Source: Rhodopseudomonas boonkerdii
GTDB lineage: Bacteria > Pseudomonadota > Alphaproteobacteria > Rhizobiales > Xanthobacteraceae
Direction of reading: 5' to 3'
DNA: 64,000 nt
Assembly: GCF_021184025.1 (NCBI RefSeq)
Contig: NZ_CP036537.1
Coordinates: 558,001 to 622,000, forward strand
The notes beneath the pieces were generated by a model. That model was not told where the DNA came from, did no database searches, and saw only the letters and a program-made list of their open reading frames with translations. Made by a program: the position numbers and the translations under genes. Below are positions 56,003 to 64,000 of this stretch, one piece after another (the first letter of the stretch is position 1; each line of letters begins with the position of its first letter).

Positions 56003-56905
56003 TCAGATAAAGTGGTCTGATGTCGTGAATGACCGGCAATGTGTCTCGAAAGCCCGAGCAACGGCAGAGAGTGGGCGCTCCTTGTGACGCAAAAGCGTGA
56101 ATTCGCGCAGGTCGAGCGCAAATGGCAATGCATGCAAGTCGCCATTGTGCAGGAAAGGCGCCACCACCGCTTCCGACAGGGCTGTTGCGGCAGCACTGTG
56201 GCGCACGGCGGACAGCACTGCTTCGTTCGAGGGCAGCGTCATCACCACATCCAGTCGGGCAGGGTCGACGTTGTGCGCACGCAGCGCCGCCTCGAAGACC
56301 GAGCGCGTGCCGGAGCCGGGCTCGCGCATCACCCATGACAAGGACAGGAGATCCTCGGTGCTAACGAGCGGCGTGGCGTCGTGCGGCAGCCGCGACGACG
56401 TCACGATCATCAGGCGGTCGGATGCCACGCGCTGCGATGTCAGCGCCGGTTCGTCGATTGTGCCTTCGATGAAGCCGAGCTCCGCTGCGCCCGAAATCAC
56501 GGCGTCCGTCACGGTGGTCGTGTTGCCAAGCTGCAGTTTGACTTCGATGCCGGGATATTGCGCGTGAAAGCGCATCAGCCGCGGCGGCAGCCAGTAATTC
56601 GCGATGGTCTGGCTGGCCTGCAATTCGATCACGCCGCGCTCGATGCCGGCCAGTTCATCGAGCAGCCGCTCGGCACCCCTGGCGCGCAGCAGCATCTCGC
56701 GCGCCTCCGGCAGGAAACGGCGCCCTGCGGATGTCAGCTCAATGCCGCGGCCGACGCGGTGAAACAGCGCCACGCCATGCATCGTCTCCAGCGCCTTGAT
56801 GGCCGAACTGACCGCCGAGGATGACAGGTTCAACGCGGCCGCCGCCTGCGTCAAATGCTGACGTTCTGCAACGGCGACAAAGGCGGCGAGCTGGTCGAGG
56901 GTCAT
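56003..56905 (-). CDS. LysR-family transcriptional regulator (YeiE-like)
   Basis: This 300-residue LysR regulator has an N-terminal winged helix (LDQLAAFVAVAERQHLTQAA, then LNLSSSAVSSAIKALE). Its periplasmic-binding-type effector domain includes TIANYWLPPRLMRFHAQYPG. It is divergent from the YeiH-type transporter 95 bases away, the usual LysR arrangement, so it probably controls that gene. In enterics YeiE is linked to sulphite; the signal here is not known. Confidence 0.88.
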   Translation of the reverse strand: MTLDQLAAFVAVAERQHLTQAAAALNLSSSAVSSAIKALETMHGVALFHRVGRGIELTSAGRRFLPEAREMLLRARGAERLLDELAGIERGVIELQASQTIANYWLPPRLMRFHAQYPGIEVKLQLGNTTTVTDAVISGAAELGFIEGTIDEPALTSQRVASDRLMIVTSSRLPHDATPLVSTEDLLSLSWVMREPGSGTRSVFEAALRAHNVDPARLDVVMTLPSNEAVLSAVRHSAAATALSEAVVAPFLHNGDLHALPFALDLREFTLLRHKERPLSAVARAFETHCRSFTTSDHFI

Positions 56906-57000
56906 GATCGTCCCAAAAATTCGTATAGAACAGCCTTATTTATGAGATAGATCGGGATTTATAGGAAGAATATTCTTCTCTCAAGTCCATCGAGGGAAGC

Positions 57001-58002
57001 ATGTCCTCCACAAAGCGCATTATCGATCTCGGCCCCGGTCTGGCTCTCGCCGCTCTTGTGACGCTTGCGGCGTGGGGCGCGGAGCGACTCGAAATCCATG
57101 TGCTCGGCAATCCCTTCGTCGATGCGCTGGTTTTCGCCATCCTGCTCGGCACGGCGCTGCATACAGGCTTTGGCCTTCATGCCAGGGCGCGAGCCGGTGT
57201 GCATTTCGCCTCGAAGAGCCTGCTGGAACTGGCCATCGTGCTGCTCGGCGCCTCCATCAGCTTTGGCACCATCGAGCAGGCGGGCTTGCGGCTGATTGTG
57301 GTCGTCGCGCTCGTGGTGTTGCTCTCGCTGGTGATCAGCTACGCGCTGTCGCGGCTGCTCGGCCTGCCGGACAAGTTGGCGACGCTGGTCGCCTGCGGCA
57401 ATTCCATCTGCGGCAATTCGGCGATCGTCGCCGCGGCGCCGGTGATCGACGCGCGGCCGGAAGACGTGGCGTCATCGATCTCCTTCACGGCGGCGCTCGG
57501 CATCCTGATGGTGCTGCTGTTGCCGTTGTGCGTCACGGTGCTCGGCCTGAACCAGTGGCAGTATGGCGTTACGGCGGGACTGACCGTCTATGCGGTGCCG
57601 CAGGTGCTGGCCGCCACGCATGCCATCGGCGCGGCGAGCGTGCAGATCGGCACCGTGGTCAAGCTGATGCGCGTGTTGATGCTCGGTCCCGTGGTGATCC
57701 TCCTCGGTCTGTGGAGCGGGCGAAGTAACGGAAGGCGGCCGGCGCTGCGCGACATGCTGCCATGGTTCATCGTCGGCTTTGTCATGTTGATGTGCTTGCG
57801 CACGCTCCAGCTCATCCCGGCCGCGGCGCTCGCGCCGCTGCACACGGCCTCGACGATGCTGACGATCCTGTCGATGGCGGCGCTCGGGCTGTCCGTCGAC
57901 CTGCGATCGGTCATGACCGCCGGTGGCCGGGTGCTGGCCGCAGGCACGCTGTCGCTGGTCGCGCTGGGCGGCCTCAGCGCCGTCGCGCTGAAGCTGATCT
58001 GA
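57001..58002 (+). CDS. YeiH/UPF0324-type putative sulphate exporter
   Basis: This 333-residue integral membrane protein has about ten hydrophobic helices. Family motifs are FVDALVFAILLGTALHTGFG and LLELAIVLLGASISFGTIEQ, with a strong CGNSICGNSAIVAAAPVIDA motif near 135-155. The family is called putative sulphate exporters, but the substrate is not well proven. A GAGGGAAG site precedes the ATG. It is divergent from the LysR gene. Confidence 0.88.
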   Translation: MSSTKRIIDLGPGLALAALVTLAAWGAERLEIHVLGNPFVDALVFAILLGTALHTGFGLHARARAGVHFASKSLLELAIVLLGASISFGTIEQAGLRLIVVVALVVLLSLVISYALSRLLGLPDKLATLVACGNSICGNSAIVAAAPVIDARPEDVASSISFTAALGILMVLLLPLCVTVLGLNQWQYGVTAGLTVYAVPQVLAATHAIGAASVQIGTVVKLMRVLMLGPVVILLGLWSGRSNGRRPALRDMLPWFIVGFVMLMCLRTLQLIPAAALAPLHTASTMLTILSMAALGLSVDLRSVMTAGGRVLAAGTLSLVALGGLSAVALKLI

Positions 58003-58122
58003 CGGCGCCGGGTACCGTTTGCGCGTCGTATTCCATCGTCGATGCGCCCGGATTGGTTCCTTTTTGCCTGAAATACTGCGCCACCGTTGTAATTGCGGCT
58101 GCGGAGTCTTATTCCACGGCGC

Positions 58123-60156
<2,034 letters not shown>

Positions 60157-60488
60157 GCGGATTGATTCCGCGTCTTATGTGTGCGGGCGAATTGCATTTG
60201 GTTGGCGTAGCAGCTCGCGGCCATCCTTCGAGCCGCCGCTGCGACTCTTCAGGATAAGGGCAGGGTATGTTGTAGACCCTCATGGGGAGGAGACGCGACT
60301 TGTCCGCCGTAGCTCGAAGAGCGAAGGCGGAAGTGCTGTCTCGAACCACGCAGGCCGAGCACTATACTCATTCCAATCCCGCTCACGCATGTGTGACGAT
60401 GCTGAGTTCCACAAAGTTCCCTCCGGGTTCCGCATGAATAGCTGATCAGCGCGGAAAACCGAGTTCCGCTCTGCTGCGTTGTTCCGGC
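60157..60488. other. Repeat-containing intergenic stretch
   Basis: Around 60215-60360 there are degraded copies of a dispersed repeat that includes CTTCAGGATAAGGGCAG, CCCTCATGGGGAGGAG and TCTCGAACCACG. These strings also appear, better preserved, at 63471-63565. No gene is supported. The small gene at 60489 begins after this stretch. Confidence 0.55.
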
Positions 60489-60659
60489 ATGACACACCGC
60501 ATCGCAGAGGAACTGAAAGATCTGGCCCGTATCGCATTGCGCAAGGCCCGCGCACTGTCGCCAGGACCGGAGCGCAATGAGTTGCGACAGGTTGCACTCG
60601 CGCTGAAGACGCTTGCCGAGAACCAGGTCTGGCTGGCGGAGCAGTGGCGTGAGCGATGA
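60489..60659 (+). CDS. Small helical protein, 56 residues
   Basis: The product MTHRIAEELKDLARIALRKA, then PGPERNELRQVALALKTLAE and NQVWLAEQWRER, is a highly charged helical protein. No ribosome site stands out, but codon use and composition look coding. It is unrelated to known domains that I recognise. The palindromic repeat at 60668 follows. Confidence 0.5.
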   Translation: MTHRIAEELKDLARIALRKARALSPGPERNELRQVALALKTLAENQVWLAEQWRER

Positions 60660-60667
60660 TCACCGCT

Positions 60668-60744
60668 CGTCATTGCGAGGAGCGCAGTGACGAAACAATT
60701 CAGTTCTTGGCTTTCTGAATTGCTTCGCTGCGATCGGAATGACG
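60668..60744. repeat. Dispersed palindromic repeat (CGTCATTGCGAGG... type)
   Basis: The element starts CGTCATTGCGAGGAGCGCAG and ends with the inverted counterpart GCGATCGGAATGACG. An inner pair CAATTCAG and CTGAATTG flanks a short loop. It is an extragenic palindromic repeat of the kind found in many copies in Bradyrhizobium and Rhodopseudomonas genomes. It lies at the 3' end of the formamidase-family gene. Confidence 0.7.
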
Positions 60745-60747
60745 ATC

Positions 60748-61695
60748 TCAGTGCTTCGCCTGCGCAATCACTTCACGCAGCATCATCACATGGATGCCCT
60801 TCTCCAGATTCACGAGTTGAGTGACCCGTACATCGGCTGCGAGGCTGCAGAGCATGTAGGCGTCCTCGCTCGAGAGCGTGGTGCGCGCTGCCACCATCGC
60901 GATCATCCGGCGCAATGCAATCCGCGCGGCCTCGTCGAGGTCGGGATCGAAAGCCATGGTGATCAGATGATCCTTCGTCTCGGCATAGGGCGCCTCAAGC
61001 TGCGCATTCTTGACGAGATCGATCCTGAAGGTCCCGGTTAGGCCGGTCTCGACAGCGGTGACGCAGACTTCGCCGTCGCCTTGCACGGCGTGACCGTCAC
61101 CGCAGGAGAACAGCCCGCCGGCGGTCCAGACCGGCAGATACAGCACGCTGCCGGCGCCGAGTTCCTTGTTGTCGATATTGCCGCCGAAATGCGACGGCAT
61201 AGTTGAGCTGGCGCGGCCGACTTCCGGCTTCGGCGCCGTGCCCATCACGCCGAAGAAGGGCTGCGCATTCAGCGTGATGCCCCATGGGGTCTTGACGAGG
61301 CCATTGGTGCGATCAAGCCCGATATGAACGCGGCGGAAATAATTGAAGTCATCCGGCAGCGTGCCCATGCCGGGACGGAAAAGCATGTAACCCCAGTCGT
61401 CGGCCAGCTGGATGTCCTGAATCTCGACGCGCAGCGCATCGCCTGGTTCTGCGCCGCGCACAGCGACGGGACCGGTGAGGATATGCGGCCCGAGGTCGGG
61501 CTTCACCGCGTCGATAATCGCGAGCAGTTCGGCGCGAGGGGTCATGGCAGGGTCGCTCGGCAGATGATCGCGAGTGCCGCTGACGCTGGTCATGACGACC
61601 GTCTCGCCGGGATCGATGGTGGCGATCACCGGCTGTTTGGCGTCGAAATAGCCCCAATGAACGGTTTGCGGTGTGGGTTGGATCTTCTGTGTCAT
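60748..61695 (-). CDS. Acetamidase/formamidase family enzyme
   Basis: This 315-residue protein has the FmdA_AmdA plan: GETVVMTSVSGTRDHLPSDP, GPVAVRGAEPGDALRVEIQD and FGGNIDNKELGAGSVLYLPV. The catalytic-region block LFSCGDGHAVQGDGEVCVTAVE also matches. It hydrolyses formamide or a short amide to an acid and ammonia. The precise substrate is not known. It is transcribed opposite to its neighbours. Confidence 0.88.
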   Translation of the reverse strand: MTQKIQPTPQTVHWGYFDAKQPVIATIDPGETVVMTSVSGTRDHLPSDPAMTPRAELLAIIDAVKPDLGPHILTGPVAVRGAEPGDALRVEIQDIQLADDWGYMLFRPGMGTLPDDFNYFRRVHIGLDRTNGLVKTPWGITLNAQPFFGVMGTAPKPEVGRASSTMPSHFGGNIDNKELGAGSVLYLPVWTAGGLFSCGDGHAVQGDGEVCVTAVETGLTGTFRIDLVKNAQLEAPYAETKDHLITMAFDPDLDEAARIALRRMIAMVAARTTLSSEDAYMLCSLAADVRVTQLVNLEKGIHVMMLREVIAQAKH

Positions 61696-61831
61696 TAGTG
61701 GCCCCTGATTTCAGCTTTGCCAGAACAGCATACCGGCTGAACCGGCGTTTGCAGCGCAAAATATCCTTTCGCGGGCTGGCCCGATGCCTTATTGCGAGGC
61801 CTGCCATTTTGCCCCGCGAGTCCCGCCGCCC

Positions 61832-63457
61832 ATGATCCGCCTCGACAATATCAGCAAGCAGAACGGTCATCAGATCGTCTTCATCGAAGCCGCCGGCGCG
61901 CTGCTGAAGGGCGAGAAAATTGGCCTCGTCGGGCCCAATGGCTCCGGCAAGACCACCCTGTTCCGGCTGGTCACCGGCCGCGAGCAGCCGGACGAGGGTC
62001 AAGTCGTGGTCGAGCGCGGCGTCACCATCGGCTACTTCAGCCAGGATGTTGGCGAGATGGCCGGCCACAGCGCGGTGGCCGAAGTGATGGAGGGGGCGGG
62101 TCCTGTCAGCATCGTCGCGACGGAGCTGAAGGAACTGGAAGCGGCTATGGCCGATCCGGACCAGGCCGACAATATGGATGAGATCATCACCCGTTATGGG
62201 GAAGTGCAGGCACGGTTCGAAGAGCTCGATGGTTACGCGCTGGAAGGCCGTGCGCGCGAAGTGCTGGCCGGCCTGTCCTTCTCGCAGGAGATGATGGACG
62301 GCGATGTCGGCAAGCTCTCGGGAGGCTGGAAGATGCGCGTAGCGCTGGCGCGCATTCTTCTGATGCGCCCCGACGTGATGTTGCTCGACGAGCCGTCGAA
62401 CCATCTCGATCTCGAAAGCCTGATCTGGCTCGAAGGATTTTTGAAGGGTTACGAGGGCGCGCTGCTCATGACCTCGCATGACCGCGAGTTCATGAACCGC
62501 ATCGTCACCAAGATCATGGAGATCGATGGCGGCTCGCTGAATTCCTATTCGGGCGACTACGAGTTCTACGAGGCGCAGCGTGCCATGAACGAGAAGCAGC
62601 AGCAGGCGCAGTTCGAGCGCCAGCAGGCGATGCTCGCCAAGGAAATCAAGTTCATCGAGCGCTTCAAGGCGCGCGCCTCGCATGCGGCGCAGGTGCAGAG
62701 CCGCGTCAAGAAGCTCGACAAGATCGAGCGCGTCGAGCCACCGAAGCGCCGCGAGACCGTGGCCTTCGACTTCCTGCCGGCGCCACGCTCTGGCGAAGAC
62801 GTCGTGGCACTGAAGGGCGTGCACAAGGCCTATGGCAGCAAGGTAATCTACGAAGGCCTCGATTTCATGGTCCGTCGCAGGGAGCGCTGGGCCATCATGG
62901 GCATCAACGGTGCCGGCAAGTCGACGTTGCTGAAGCTCGTGGCCGGTGCTTCCGAGCCGGATACGGGAAGCGTCACCATCGGCGGCAGCGTGAAAATGGG
63001 CTATTTCGCCCAGCACGCGATGGATCTTCTCGACGGCGAGCGCACCATCTTCCAGAATCTCGAAGACACCTTTCCGCAGGCGGGGCAGGGTACTTTGCGC
63101 GCGCTCGCCGGGTGCTTCGGTTTCTCAGGCGATGACGTCGAGAAGCGTTGCCGCGTGCTCTCAGGCGGCGAGAAGGCGCGTCTGGTGATGGCGAAGATGT
63201 TGTTCGATCCGCCGAATTTTCTGGTGCTCGACGAGCCGACCAACCACTTGGACATGGCCACCAAGGAAATGCTGATCAAGGCACTGGCGGATTTCGAAGG
63301 CACCATGCTGTTCGTCTCGCATGACCGTCACTTCCTGGCCGCGCTGTCGAACCGCGTGCTCGAGCTGACGCCGGAAGGCATCCATCAATATGGCGGTGGC
63401 TACACGGAATATGTCGAGCGCACCGGCCACGAGGCGCCGGGGCTGCAGCATAGCTAA
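61832..63457 (+). CDS. ABC-F family ATPase (ribosome-associated type)
   Basis: This 541-residue protein has two ATP-binding domains and no membrane helices. Walker A motifs are GPNGSGKTT and GINGAGKST. Signatures are LSGGWKMRV and LSGGEKARL, and Walker B motifs are LLDEPSNHLD and VLDEPTNHLD. The inter-domain linker is rich in charged residues (around 240-310). ABC-F proteins act on translating ribosomes; antibiotic-resistance members exist, but nothing marks this one as such. The ATG at MIRLDNISKQ is chosen over an earlier one lacking family similarity. Confidence 0.92.
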   Translation: MIRLDNISKQNGHQIVFIEAAGALLKGEKIGLVGPNGSGKTTLFRLVTGREQPDEGQVVVERGVTIGYFSQDVGEMAGHSAVAEVMEGAGPVSIVATELKELEAAMADPDQADNMDEIITRYGEVQARFEELDGYALEGRAREVLAGLSFSQEMMDGDVGKLSGGWKMRVALARILLMRPDVMLLDEPSNHLDLESLIWLEGFLKGYEGALLMTSHDREFMNRIVTKIMEIDGGSLNSYSGDYEFYEAQRAMNEKQQQAQFERQQAMLAKEIKFIERFKARASHAAQVQSRVKKLDKIERVEPPKRRETVAFDFLPAPRSGEDVVALKGVHKAYGSKVIYEGLDFMVRRRERWAIMGINGAGKSTLLKLVAGASEPDTGSVTIGGSVKMGYFAQHAMDLLDGERTIFQNLEDTFPQAGQGTLRALAGCFGFSGDDVEKRCRVLSGGEKARLVMAKMLFDPPNFLVLDEPTNHLDMATKEMLIKALADFEGTMLFVSHDRHFLAALSNRVLELTPEGIHQYGGGYTEYVERTGHEAPGLQHS

Positions 63458-63470
63458 AACTCCCAACTTC

Positions 63471-63565
63471 ATGGTGAGGAGCGCGCTCTTGCGCGCGTCT
63501 CGAACCATGAGCTGGCGAAGCTCCGAGTCCGCCGACGCGCGCGTTGCGCGCTCCTCAGGATGAGG
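63471..63565. repeat. Dispersed repeat between convergent genes
   Basis: ATGGTGAGGAGCGCGCTCTT and GCGCGCGTCTCGAACCATGA form one half. TGCGCGCTCCTCAGGATGAG at the other end is roughly the inverted counterpart (AGGAGCGCGC against GCGCGCTCCT). The same strings recur, degraded, at 60215-60360. It lies between the ABC-F gene and the Lrp gene and could act as a transcription barrier. Confidence 0.65.
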
Positions 63566-63592
63566 TGGGAGATTGTGGTGACGAAGGCAACG

Positions 63593-64000
63593 TCACCCCT
63601 TCAGCGCCGATAGCGACACGCCGCGCTTCACCACGGTCCGCATTGCGAAGCTCGAATGCAGGCGGGAGACGCCCGGCATGCGCGACAGGTGCTGTTTGTG
63701 GATGCGCTCATAATCCTGCATGTCGCGCGCCTGCACATGGACAAGATAATCGTCATTGCCCGACATCAGATAGCAGGACACCACATCCGGACATTGCGCG
63801 ATGGCGCGCTCGAAGGCGGAGAGCGCGTCCTCGCTCTGCTTGTCGAGCGTGATGTGGACATGCACCGTCATCATATAACCGAGCTCGGACGCATCGATCT
63901 CCGCGGCATAGCCGCGAACGATGCCCTTTTTCTCCAGCGCGCCCAGCCGCCGGGTGCAGGCGGTGGGCGACAGGCCGACTTTTTCGGCCAGCGCCATCTG
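63593..64000 (-). CDS. Lrp/AsnC-family regulator (partial, cut by window edge)
   Basis: The C-terminal 134 residues are present, cut at the window end. The end of the DNA-binding domain (LAEKVGLSPTACTRRLGALE, then KGIVRGYAAEIDASELGYMM) is followed by the RAM effector domain, with a DVVSCYLMSGNDDYLVHVQA strand-loop typical of Lrp proteins. Such regulators sense amino acids. The target cannot be told. The start lies beyond the window. Confidence 0.9.
   Translation of the reverse strand, partial: QMALAEKVGLSPTACTRRLGALEKKGIVRGYAAEIDASELGYMMTVHVHITLDKQSEDALSAFERAIAQCPDVVSCYLMSGNDDYLVHVQARDMQDYERIHKQHLSRMPGVSRLHSSFAMRTVVKRGVSLSALKG

Overview
The window looks like a chromosome segment of an alphaproteobacterium of the Nitrobacteraceae (Bradyrhizobium / Rhodopseudomonas / Afipia type). 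The evidence is the high GC, the imuB-dnaE2 mutagenesis cassette, an EcfG-type general stress gene set (DUF3606, PRC-barrel, ferritin-like DUF892, KGG repeats), GGAAC-N17-GTT promoters and dispersed palindromic repeats typical of that family. The genus cannot be fixed from the sequence alone. No tRNA, rRNA or CRISPR array was seen.

Region 1 (1-3.5 kb): the end of imuB and a complete dnaE2 (imuC), the SOS translesion polymerase cassette. Region 2 (3.8-9.6 kb): a defence block. A helicase fused to a PD-(D/E)XK nuclease faces a two-gene short-Argonaute operon, DUF4365 nuclease-APAZ plus a catalytically dead short pAgo, which is a SPARDA-type system. A large nested palindromic repeat lies upstream of the operon. 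Region 3 (10.1-14.9 kb): a compact 4.8-kb integrated element bounded by an 18-bp direct repeat that resembles a tRNA-Ser 3' end. It carries a tyrosine integrase, a serine recombinase, and a TIR-like protein overlapping a small membrane protein (candidate defence cargo). Region 4 (14.9-19.2 kb): accessory debris and cargo. It holds an IS3-family element that cut an STN-domain gene, a two-gene operon with a possible pPIWI-associated nuclease, a truncated second copy of the serine recombinase and an IS3 transposase remnant.

Region 5 (19.5-35.1 kb): a cell-surface-signalling operon. An STN-TonB-like protein, an ECF sigma factor and a FecR anti-sigma factor precede a 13.3-kb gene for a giant filamentous-haemagglutinin-type adhesin. 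The layout resembles the Pseudomonas Vre/PUMA3 plan, but no TpsB secretion partner is present. A frameshifted HlyD-family relic and a third copy of the att-like repeat follow. Region 6 (35.8-44.4 kb): small stress-type genes (PAP2 phosphatase, two DUF3147-type membrane proteins, SDR, isochorismatase-like hydrolase, DUF3606, DUF72, CBS, DUF892, PRC-barrel, KGG), several with likely EcfG promoters.

Region 7 (44.6-55.6 kb): a full nicotinate catabolism cluster of the maleamate pathway. nicR-nicA-nicB run leftward and nicC-D-E-F-X-T run rightward from a shared intergenic region with two near-identical palindromes that are good NicR operator candidates. NicAB hydroxylates nicotinate, NicC makes 2,5-dihydroxypyridine, NicX opens the ring, NicD and NicF remove formate and ammonia, and NicE isomerises maleate to fumarate. 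Region 8 (55.7-64 kb): a small unknown protein, a LysR regulator divergent from a YeiH-type transporter, a YgiQ radical SAM protein, a formamidase/acetamidase family enzyme, an ABC-F ATPase and a partial Lrp/AsnC regulator.
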